A DNA stretch of 15,968 nucleotides. Source: Methanolinea sp. SDB. GTDB lineage: Archaea > Halobacteriota > Methanomicrobia > Methanomicrobiales > Methanospirillaceae. Under the pieces are notes generated by a model, which saw only the letters and a list, made by a program, of their open reading frames with translations, was not told where the DNA came from and ran no database searches. This document shows positions 1-5,737 of this stretch, piece after piece. The first letter of the stretch is position 1, and each line of letters starts with the position of its first letter. Position numbers and translations under genes: made by a program. The stretch covers positions 1 through 15,968 of the forward strand of contig LKUF01000051.1 in NCBI GenBank assembly GCA_001412335.1. The letters run 5' to 3'.

Positions 1-291
1 AAGGCTGTTGCGGGCGAATTTACCAATCCCTATGCATACGCAAAGGCGCGTGCGGCATTCGAGATCGCCGCGGCTGTCGCGATGGTGAATGTGAAGGGAT
101 GCTTCATGACAAAGGGATTTGAAAACTATGTCCCGATCGTCGCAAGCGCTCACGAGATGATGAGGGCCGCAACTGTCCTCTGTGACGAGGCCCGCGAGAT
201 TGAGAAGGGCTGCGATGCAGTTATCAGGAAACCGCACAAGAACGACGGGACTCTCGTCTCCAAGACGAAACTCATCAGCAAGCCCGAGTAA
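1..291 (+). CDS. mtd: F420-dependent methylene-H4MPT dehydrogenase, 3' end
   Basis: This is the C-terminal 96 residues of an open frame that enters from the left edge and stops with TAA at 289-291. The segment with GCFMTKGFENYVP, then AHEMMRAA and CDEAREIEKGCD, and the ending KTKLISKPE matches my memory of the conserved C-terminus of Mtd. Mtd reversibly reduces methenyl-H4MPT to methylene-H4MPT with reduced F420 in the cytoplasm, the step before Mer, whose gene lies 1 kb downstream on the other strand. The start and the catalytic N-terminal part lie outside the window. A T-run at 304-310 directly after the stop probably ends the transcript, which converges on the galT-like gene. Family identity is judged from memory without an alignment. 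Confidence 0.85.
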   Translation, partial: KAVAGEFTNPYAYAKARAAFEIAAAVAMVNVKGCFMTKGFENYVPIVASAHEMMRAATVLCDEAREIEKGCDAVIRKPHKNDGTLVSKTKLISKPE

Positions 292-301
292 AACCCAAAA
301 A

Positions 302-315
302 TCTTTTTTTATTTC
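302..315 (+). terminator. Poly-T terminator after mtd
   Basis: Seven consecutive T residues at 304-310, 13 bases after the mtd stop codon, fit an archaeal oligo-T terminator. The run overlaps the last codon region of the convergent galT-like gene, so the two transcripts end face to face. Confidence 0.5.
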
Positions 316-1232
316 TGCCACATCGTTCGCAGATCTTCTGGAAGCGTCAGGATCACCGGCTCCAGGTGTACCCGTTCCATGAACGCCGAATCACTGATGC
401 ATCGGGAATTCGGGTTAATTCTTGCAATTATTGAGCAAAATGCTGAAAAAGTCCTGTTATTCTTATCCCTGTCAAAAAAAATAGAGACATTGAATGCATG
501 GGTGCCGAGTCGGCGATAAAAATCTATCACCTCGAGGAGACCCCTGACAAAGGTATCAAGGTATGGTTCGAAGTCTCCCGGGGTTGATACAGGCAGTATT
601 GCCCTGATCTCTCTCTCTCCAAGGGGAACCGAATGGGCAAGCCAGGGGATCTCGTCTCCGAACAGGTACCGCTCTCCCCCCAGTTCAAGAGAGACCAGGT
701 CATTCCAGTACCTGGTGCCGTGCCGCGTGTAGTACCGGAAACAACCCTGCATGTATTTATCGGCAAGAACCGGCGGCCTCCTGTCCACCATTCCCTGGAG
801 GTGGGGATGGGCAATGCTTGCACCTGAAGAGTGGAGGAAGTTCCAGTTGATGCTTGGGTATCCGGCGATACCAGAAAATGACTGGACCTGCCCGGAGAAG
901 GCATCCATGAGCTCTTTTTGAGTGAACCGGTCCACCTGGTGTCTTGGTGAGATGACGGTGACGGTATGCCATTTGGCATAGGGGAAGAGGTTTGGAAATG
1001 TGACGCTCTCTCCAACCACAATCCTGCTGCCGTCTGCAAAGGTCGGTGTACTTGAATGAACCGAGTCTTCACAAAACGGGCATGCAGCGTCAGCCGAAGC
1101 CCCGGGCAAATATTCGGTATTGATCCGACGGTTGATGCGCTCTGGGGATATCTTGCAACGGAGCCCGGTGAGATGCTCTTCCCTCACCTGCAGGATCTTT
1201 CCGCCGGCAGGGACCTCTGTCACGGTAAACAT
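309..1232 (-). CDS. galT: Galactose-1-phosphate uridylyltransferase-like protein (HIT superfamily)
   Basis: The product is 307 residues. It has a CPFC pair at 51-54 that could bind metal, a segment around 79-90 (FPNLFPYAKWHT) like the N-terminal half of GalT, and the active-site signature SGASIAHPHLQG at 136-147. In GalT the second histidine of HPH (here H144) is the nucleotidylated residue. GalT swaps UMP between UDP-glucose and galactose-1-phosphate. In a methanogen this would most likely serve sugar-nucleotide supply for surface glycans, though related archaeal proteins may use other sugar-1-phosphates, so the substrate is not certain. The gene follows mer on the same strand by 82 bases, but a T-run after mer and a TTTTAATAG element around 1262-1272 suggest it has its own promoter. 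The Shine-Dalgarno signal is weak. Confidence 0.8.
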   Translation of the reverse strand: MFTVTEVPAGGKILQVREEHLTGLRCKISPERINRRINTEYLPGASADAACPFCEDSVHSSTPTFADGSRIVVGESVTFPNLFPYAKWHTVTVISPRHQVDRFTQKELMDAFSGQVQSFSGIAGYPSINWNFLHSSGASIAHPHLQGMVDRRPPVLADKYMQGCFRYYTRHGTRYWNDLVSLELGGERYLFGDEIPWLAHSVPLGEREIRAILPVSTPGDFEPYLDTFVRGLLEVIDFYRRLGTHAFNVSIFFDRDKNNRTFSAFCSIIARINPNSRCISDSAFMERVHLEPVILTLPEDLRTMWQK

Positions 1233-1281
1233 ACTGGTTCAACCAAGTCTATTTCAGAATCGTATCTATTAAAATGATGGG

Positions 1282-1287
1282 AAAAAA
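1282..1287 (-). terminator. Poly-T terminator after mer
   Basis: Six T residues on the minus strand, 27 bases past the mer stop, lie upstream of the galT-like gene. They could uncouple the two genes or act only partially. Confidence 0.35.
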
Positions 1288-1314
1288 GAAGAGATCCGTG
1301 GTGCTCAACTGCAC

Positions 1315-2304
1315 TTATACGATATACTTGCCGAGCAGGCGGATCGAGTTGGTCATGTCCGGACCAAGCGGTGATCCGAAGATGATCTGGGTGACACCGG
1401 CCTTTGCCAGGTCATCACACTTCTGCTTCACGGTGTCGGGAGTTCCGGCAATGGTGAATGCATCGATTTCTGCATCGCCAACGAGACCGCCGACGGTCTT
1501 GAAGTCAAACCGGGAAAGCGCCTCTTTGATCTTTGCCACGTTGCCCATGTCAAGCCCGTGACGCTGCAGCAGCGGTGGCGGTGAGCCGGCTGCGATGAAT
1601 GCTGCAACAATCTTTGCCGCATTGCGTGCCTTCTTCTCGTCCGAGTCGATCGACATGGCGGTGTATGCGCCGACGTCGTGCTTCTTCCTTCCGGCTTTCT
1701 CCATGGCCTGCTTGATGATCGGGATTGCCGCCTGGAAGTCCTTCGGGTTGGATGCGTTGATCAGTGACCCGTCGCCATCCATGCCGGCGAGCTCGAGCAT
1801 CTTCGGTCCCTGGGCACCGATGTATACAGGGATACCATTCTTGCCCGGGAGCGTGACACCAGTCAGCTTTGCACCGTCGTAGTCGAAGAAGGTCCTTCCG
1901 GACTTCTTGACTTCAGCACCGGTCAGGAGCTCGCGGATGACTGAAACGCCCTCTTTCAGGCGTGCAACAGGTTTTTCGCCCTGGATTGCGAGCTTGGGCA
2001 GGGTTGAAAGGTCGCCGGGACCGATACCCAGAACTGCACGGCCGTCCGAGATCTCATTTAAGGTAGCCATGAAGGACGCAATTGCTGCGGGGGTGTCAGT
2101 GAAGGTGTTCATGATTCCCGGACCCATCTTGAGACTGGTGGTGTTCGCGGCAATCATTGCAAGAGTCGGGTAGCAGTGCCTGTTGTTGTAGTGGTTGGTG
2201 ATCCAGGCATAATCGATATCCTTGGATTCCGCAAGCTTGCAGTAATTTACTACCTGCTTGACATTAACGTTTCCTGGTACAAATTCTATTCCATAGGTTG
2301 TCAA
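1315..2304 (-). CDS. mer: 5,10-methylene-H4MPT reductase (F420-dependent)
   Basis: This full-length 329-residue protein of the luciferase-like F420 enzyme family begins TYGIEFVPGNVNVKQVV. It shows the Mer landmarks WITNHYNNRHCYP (34-46), LGIGPGDLSTL, GIPVYIGAQGPKMLEL and SPPPLLQRHG. Mer reduces methylene-H4MPT to methyl-H4MPT with reduced F420, the fourth reduction stage from CO2 and the entry for methyl transfer to coenzyme M. The start codon is TTG at 2304-2302; it is supported by the conserved N-terminus and by a good ribosome binding site, GAGGTGA on the minus strand (2312-2318), seven bases upstream. The nearest ATG upstream is out of frame. An AT-rich TATA candidate at 2341-2354 would give a short leader of about 20 bases. 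The gene is followed by the galT-like gene. Confidence 0.95.
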   Translation of the reverse strand: MTTYGIEFVPGNVNVKQVVNYCKLAESKDIDYAWITNHYNNRHCYPTLAMIAANTTSLKMGPGIMNTFTDTPAAIASFMATLNEISDGRAVLGIGPGDLSTLPKLAIQGEKPVARLKEGVSVIRELLTGAEVKKSGRTFFDYDGAKLTGVTLPGKNGIPVYIGAQGPKMLELAGMDGDGSLINASNPKDFQAAIPIIKQAMEKAGRKKHDVGAYTAMSIDSDEKKARNAAKIVAAFIAAGSPPPLLQRHGLDMGNVAKIKEALSRFDFKTVGGLVGDAEIDAFTIAGTPDTVKQKCDDLAKAGVTQIIFGSPLGPDMTNSIRLLGKYIV

Positions 2305-2311
2305 GGTACAT

Positions 2312-2318
2312 TCACCTC
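2312..2318 (-). promoter_or_regulatory. Ribosome binding site deciding the mer TTG start
   Basis: GAGGTGA on the minus strand is complementary to the archaeal 16S 3' end and stands seven bases before the TTG at 2304. It is the main sequence argument for TTG initiation. Confidence 0.7.
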
Positions 2319-2340
2319 AGTGACTAATATTGAACAGACA

Positions 2341-2354
2341 ATTAAATAATTTAT
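2341..2354 (-). promoter_or_regulatory. Probable mer TATA box
   Basis: On the minus strand this is ATAAATTATTTAAT in an AT-rich stretch, centred about 43 bases upstream of the mer start. With the usual TATA-to-start distance of about 25 bases, transcription would begin near 2322 and include the GAGGTGA ribosome binding site. Confidence 0.5.
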
Positions 2355-2690
2355 GATTTTTTATTGACTTTTTCATGAAAATTATCGTGATTCATTGGAA
2401 AATACTTGCAATAATGCGTTTTTCTCTGAAAGCGACGCATGATTTCGGCGAGAACGCAATGAGATTTTCGGATGAGAGGTATGGATTGTTCGCCATTGGG
2501 CATCTGCAGAAGTTGTTGTTCCATGTCGGATGCGGCCACATCCCTGTAATGAAAAGGAAAAAACCCTCTTCAAACCAGGAAAAATCATAAGAAACACTTT
2601 ATTCCATCACTTCTTTATATCCATGGAGTACAATATCTGAATCAATAACAATGCAGTTCGATTGCCGGATTCCAATAATTCCCAGATATC
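2355..2690. other. Intergenic stretch without a convincing gene
   Basis: Between the mer promoter and the promoter of the FtsZ-like gene I see no frame with a ribosome binding site and plausible protein. The two frames of about 70 residues here have composition typical of chance. The one structural item is a dyad, ATGCGT at 2414-2419 and ACGCAT at 2435-2440, separated by 15 bases. Confidence 0.5.
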
Positions 2691-2704
2691 CGGGATATAT
2701 ACTG
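2665..2704 (+). promoter_or_regulatory. Promoter of the FtsZ-like gene, with an upstream dyad
   Basis: GGATATATACTG at 2693-2704 is a good TATA box, about 70 bases before the start codon, predicting a leader of about 45 bases. An inverted repeat, CCGGAT (2665-2670) and ATCCGG (2688-2693), ends on the TATA box, where a bound regulator could influence TBP/TFB access. No known operator consensus is recognised. Confidence 0.45.
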
Positions 2705-2769
2705 TTCCAATATTTCATGCGGCAGACTATTCTGGTTCCAGCAATGCGGACTGAAATGACAGGAGTGAT

Positions 2770-4002
2770 GTGACGAGTATGCGGGTATTGATTGTCGGGC
2801 TTGGCGGAGGGGGCTGCAGGGTGCTTGATACGCTGTATGCCCACGACCGGCGGTTCGGCTCTATCAACTGCTTATCAGGGATCGCGGTGGATGATGATGC
2901 AGATACCTTAAACGGGCTGGTAAACGTGCCAAACGAACAGAGGATCTATTATATGCCCCTCTATCCCGGAAACCAGGATGAATCCCTCTCGCATGCCCCA
3001 GTTGAAGAGATTATTACAAAACTGCAAAGCCTCGATTCAGGGGATATCGATGCCATAATTATCTGTTCGGCATTGGGTGGAGATATACCTGATATAGTCC
3101 CCGAGTTGGTACCCGCGATAAAGAGATCGATGGTCGAACCCGTATTTGGCCTGTACATCCTCCCCTGCGCACGTGACGGTGCTGTCCGGGCGGCGAAGGC
3201 ATATGAGCAGGTTGTTGCACACAAGGCACTCCTTGACGGAATAATCCTGTTTGATAACGAGACCTGGCTTCACCGGATCCAGGAACAGCTCGATGCCCCG
3301 GAGGAGGCACCTGATTATCTGCACCTTCTCACATCTGATTATAAGCAACTCTTATCCAGGAAGCCGCCGGAGCCCGTGGACAGGCGAAAAAAGGCTTATA
3401 ATATTATCAATGACCTGATTGCCCGAAGAATAGGCCTCATACTGAGAGCCGGCGAGTTCAATGAGAGGGGATCTATGGAGATCGCTGAAGTGGTGCTTGA
3501 TGCCGGGGAGATTTTAAACACCATCAGGGGGATGGGATACATCACGATCGGGTATGCGATGACCCCCATTGAAAAGAGCCAGTTCGATTTTGTAAGCCGG
3601 CTGGCGCCCGGCGCCCCATCCGTGGAGGAGGACCACAAAAAAGCTTCACGGGTTGTTGATCTTGCAAAAAGGGCAATATATGAAGAAATTTCCACTCCGT
3701 GCGATCTCGAGACTGCTGCCAAGGCGCTTGTTCTCATTGCAGGGCCATCGCATGAGATGAGCATGAAAGGATTCATGACCGTCAGGAGATGGATCGACAA
3801 AAGTATCAGGGGCCTTGAGGTCCGTTCAGGAGACTATCCTGTCCATTCATCAGGCTACCTGGCAATAATAATCATTCTCGCCGGGTTTGAAGAGATCCCA
3901 CGGCTTGATGAACTGAAAGCATATTTTGAACAGTCACAGGAGGTCCGTGAATCAGGCAAAGAGATCCCTGGCGAAGATACGGAGATCCTGCCGGAGTCAT
4001 AG
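2770..4002 (+). CDS. Divergent FtsZ/tubulin-superfamily protein
   Basis: The 410-residue product has the layout of an FtsZ/CetZ fold. There is a phosphate-binding T1 loop (VGLGGGGCRVLD, 9-20), a GIAVDDDAD strand and T2 loop (37-45), a GIILFDNETWL segment (157-167) corresponding to FtsZ IPND, a YNIINDLI helix (210-217) that would approach the guanine base, and a T7 region VVLDAGEILNTIRGMGYITIG (241-261) followed by a full C-terminal domain. The T4 glycine signature (GGGTGTG in FtsZ) is replaced by SALGGDIPDIVP (100-111). In T7 the catalytic aspartate appears kept (D244) with Glu in place of the second Asp. Nucleotide binding is plausible; normal GTPase and polymer behaviour is uncertain. The start is GTG at 2770, four bases after AGGAG; ATG at 2779 is an alternative that begins MRVLIVG. 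It is a single-gene unit converging on nrpR. Confidence 0.75.
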   Translation: MTSMRVLIVGLGGGGCRVLDTLYAHDRRFGSINCLSGIAVDDDADTLNGLVNVPNEQRIYYMPLYPGNQDESLSHAPVEEIITKLQSLDSGDIDAIIICSALGGDIPDIVPELVPAIKRSMVEPVFGLYILPCARDGAVRAAKAYEQVVAHKALLDGIILFDNETWLHRIQEQLDAPEEAPDYLHLLTSDYKQLLSRKPPEPVDRRKKAYNIINDLIARRIGLILRAGEFNERGSMEIAEVVLDAGEILNTIRGMGYITIGYAMTPIEKSQFDFVSRLAPGAPSVEEDHKKASRVVDLAKRAIYEEISTPCDLETAAKALVLIAGPSHEMSMKGFMTVRRWIDKSIRGLEVRSGDYPVHSSGYLAIIIILAGFEEIPRLDELKAYFEQSQEVRESGKEIPGEDTEILPES

Positions 4003-4037
4003 CTGCTCTCCGGGTTTTGAAGGGGATATTACGGAGT

Positions 4038-4053
4038 AATTTTATTAAAAAAT
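4038..4053. terminator. Bidirectional terminator between FtsZ-like gene and nrpR
   Basis: The stretch AATTTTATTAAAAAAT offers a T-run to both convergent transcripts: four T on the plus strand at 4040-4043 and six T on the minus strand at 4047-4052. It lies within the 72-base gap. Confidence 0.45.
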
Positions 4054-4074
4054 ATGGAACCCTGCCTTCGTTTC

Positions 4075-5031
4075 TTAATTTTTGGAGACTATTTTTGAAA
4101 ATGGGATATTTCCCGCGCCGATTTCCGTCCTGATATCGATCCCTTTCTCGAATATGTTGGCGACAAAGTTCATCCCCGAGAAAGATACTATCGAGAGCCT
4201 GTACGGATCGGATTTGAGGTTGAATACGGACGTTCCCATCGTCACGGGATAGACGAAACCGCATCTTTTCATCTCCGCAATGATCTCCCTCACCTTTGTC
4301 TCCGAAGATGCCGGAACCTCCCGGATATTTGCAAGTGCGGTCCCGGTCCCTGTGGTGACAAGCGATGTGAGTGATGTAAGACCTGCAGATATGAAGAGCT
4401 GCAGCGGATCGATAGTCGTCCCCCGGTAACCGATAAGGTCGAGGAACGTAACCGGCTGGCCGTGTTCTACAGCCAGTCGCCCGCCATAGGCCATCCTGAC
4501 CGGAATTCCCCGCCTCTGGAAGACGCCGTCCATCGTGATACTGCATATCGTCATGATTCCGATATTGCCGGGAGGAACCCTGGGATCGTTCTCGATTACC
4601 CGGTACGAAGAGAAGAAACCGCACTGAGCCTCGATCACCTCATCAAACCCGGCAAGAACGCAATCGATCGCGTCGTCGGGAACGATCGAGAGGTTGTATG
4701 CGACATCGCCGGTGTCGGTCTGTGGATCAAACGTACTCCGGAACGCCAGTCGTTCAAGTTTTGAGATGATGAATCCGATCCTGTCTCCAACAAGGGCACT
4801 CTCTGTCTCGGCCTTGCCTTCTGCGGTCAGCACCCTGCCCATATTCCCCACTTTTTCGGTAAAACCCATCTCGTCCAGGTACTGCAGGTAGTACTGCACT
4901 GCCCGGTCACTGAGCACAAAACCCCGTTCTGCCATCAGTTCCGACAGTCTCTTCGCACCCATCGGTTCCTGGTGCTCATTCAATATGCGGAGTATCTCGA
5001 TGTACTTTCTTTCCGTCCGGATCATGTTCAT
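4075..5031 (-). CDS. nrpR: NrpR-type transcriptional regulator (winged helix plus one NrpR/DUF128 domain)
   Basis: The protein has 318 residues. Residues 6-75 form a winged helix domain with recognition helix around 41-58 (SDRAVQYYLQYLDEMGFT) and a wing GRVLTAEGK (66-74). Residues 80-318 match the NrpR regulatory domain formerly called DUF128, including VLAGFDEVIEAQCGFFSSY and PPGNIGIMTICSITMDG. NrpR represses nitrogen-assimilation genes in methanogens and is released by 2-oxoglutarate. Methanococcus NrpR has two regulatory domains; this single-domain form resembles Methanosarcina NrpRI, which works with a separate NrpRII, so a partner may be encoded elsewhere. Its ATG overlaps the dut TGA (ATGA), implying translational coupling. 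No nif, gln or amt gene is in the window, so nitrogen control is inferred from family only. Confidence 0.85.
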   Translation of the reverse strand: MNMIRTERKYIEILRILNEHQEPMGAKRLSELMAERGFVLSDRAVQYYLQYLDEMGFTEKVGNMGRVLTAEGKAETESALVGDRIGFIISKLERLAFRSTFDPQTDTGDVAYNLSIVPDDAIDCVLAGFDEVIEAQCGFFSSYRVIENDPRVPPGNIGIMTICSITMDGVFQRRGIPVRMAYGGRLAVEHGQPVTFLDLIGYRGTTIDPLQLFISAGLTSLTSLVTTGTGTALANIREVPASSETKVREIIAEMKRCGFVYPVTMGTSVFNLKSDPYRLSIVSFSGMNFVANIFEKGIDIRTEIGAGNIPFSKIVSKN

Positions 5032-5465
5032 CTCGCTTCCACTGCACCGCTGCTGTCCTGGTACCTTCCCTCATAGATCCCGGCGCCTTCACAGACCTCG
5101 TGAAAGATTACCTGGACCACGCGGTCATTCTTTCGCAATGCAATATGATCCGTGCCCATGTTGATAAGACCGAGGGTGAGCTGACCGCGGAAACCCGGGT
5201 CCACGTACCCTGCTGTGACGAGAACCCCTCTCCGCCCGAACGATGAGCGGCACCGGAGCGTGGCTGCAAGGTTCGCAGGCAGCTCGACCCATTCCAGGCT
5301 GTGGACCAGTGTGCATAGCGCGGGAGGGAGTATGATGTCTTCGGCGATTCGAAGATCGTACGAGGCGGGCTGCTGGCATTCCTGTGCGTACGGTCTGATC
5401 ACCAGGTCTCCCTCGAGGCTGTCTTCACCCAGTCGACAGAGTATCTCCCTGGACGATAGTATCAT
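5028..5465 (-). CDS. dut: Probable dUTP diphosphatase, dCTP-deaminase-like archaeal subfamily
   Basis: The 145-residue product belongs to the trimeric Dcd/Dut superfamily. It has RSSFGRRG at 73-80, TAGYVDPGFRG at 84-94 with the conserved D89, and a C-terminus GIYEGRY (129-135) like archaeal dUTPases such as M. jannaschii MJ1102 as I recall it. Where dCTP deaminases carry the catalytic Glu (ITLEL), this protein has LTLGL with G99, which argues for dUTP hydrolysis to dUMP and pyrophosphate rather than deamination. I place the start at ATG 5465: the frame is open upstream to 5663 but that part runs antisense through a tRNA gene. A TATA element centred near 5497 leaves almost no leader. The gene ends in an ATGA overlap with nrpR. 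It would supply dUMP to thyA. Annotation as dcd is the main alternative. Confidence 0.8.
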   Translation of the reverse strand: MILSSREILCRLGEDSLEGDLVIRPYAQECQQPASYDLRIAEDIILPPALCTLVHSLEWVELPANLAATLRCRSSFGRRGVLVTAGYVDPGFRGQLTLGLINMGTDHIALRKNDRVVQVIFHEVCEGAGIYEGRYQDSSGAVEAR

Positions 5466-5480
5466 GGTAAGATAAGTACC
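5466..5480. promoter_or_regulatory. GGTA-N7-TACC dyad directly upstream of dut-nrpR
   Basis: The 15 bases GGTAAGATAAGTACC abut the dut start codon and cover the predicted transcription start. Methanosarcina NrpR is reported to bind GGTA-N6-TACC, so this resembles an autoregulatory operator, but the spacer is one base longer. Function is inferred. Confidence 0.3.
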
Positions 5481-5489
5481 TTCGAAAAT

Positions 5490-5503
5490 GCTTAATATCT
5501 TAT
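5490..5503. promoter_or_regulatory. Shared TATA region for dut-nrpR (-) and tRNA-Arg (+)
   Basis: The block GCTTAATATCTTAT reads as a TATA box in both directions. Its centre is about 32 bases before the dut ATG and about 26 bases before the first base of the tRNA, both near the spacing expected for archaeal promoters. Confidence 0.5.
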
Positions 5504-5521
5504 GATTCCAAATGTCGGGAA

Positions 5522-5593
5522 GGATCCATAGGGTAGCGGATATCCTCTTGGGCTTCGGACCCAAGGACGCGGGTTCGATTCCCGCTGGGTCCA
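5522..5593 (+). tRNA. tRNA-Arg, anticodon TCG
   Basis: A 72-base cloverleaf can be folded by hand. The acceptor arms are GGATCCA (5522-5528) and TGGGTCC (5586-5592) with one T-G wobble, and the discriminator is A at 5593. The anticodon stem TTGGG/CCCAA encloses the loop CTTCGGA with anticodon TCG at 5555-5557. The T arm is GCGGG-TTCGATT-CCCGC. The D loop has AGCGGATA with the canonical GG. No intron and no encoded CCA are present. A T-run at 5600-5603 follows. It decodes CGA arginine codons. Confidence 0.95.
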
Positions 5594-5737
5594 TACACGC
5601 TTTTATTACCACGTACGGACCTGGTGTTTTCCTCAAAAGAGAGTGGGAGCGCAATCGCGACATTCAGGTGTTATTTTCACCCGTTCATATCCAGTGTCCG
5701 GAAAAGAGAGTTGTTTTTCGGGAATATCCGGATCGTC

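Noticed and set aside
2375..2590. 71-residue frame in the gap after mer
   Set aside because: No ribosome binding site, no recognisable domain, composition unlike the real genes nearby.
5466..5663. 66-residue N-terminal extension of dut
   Set aside because: It would be translated through the complement of tRNA-Arg and past the TATA block; family N-terminus begins at MILSSREIL.
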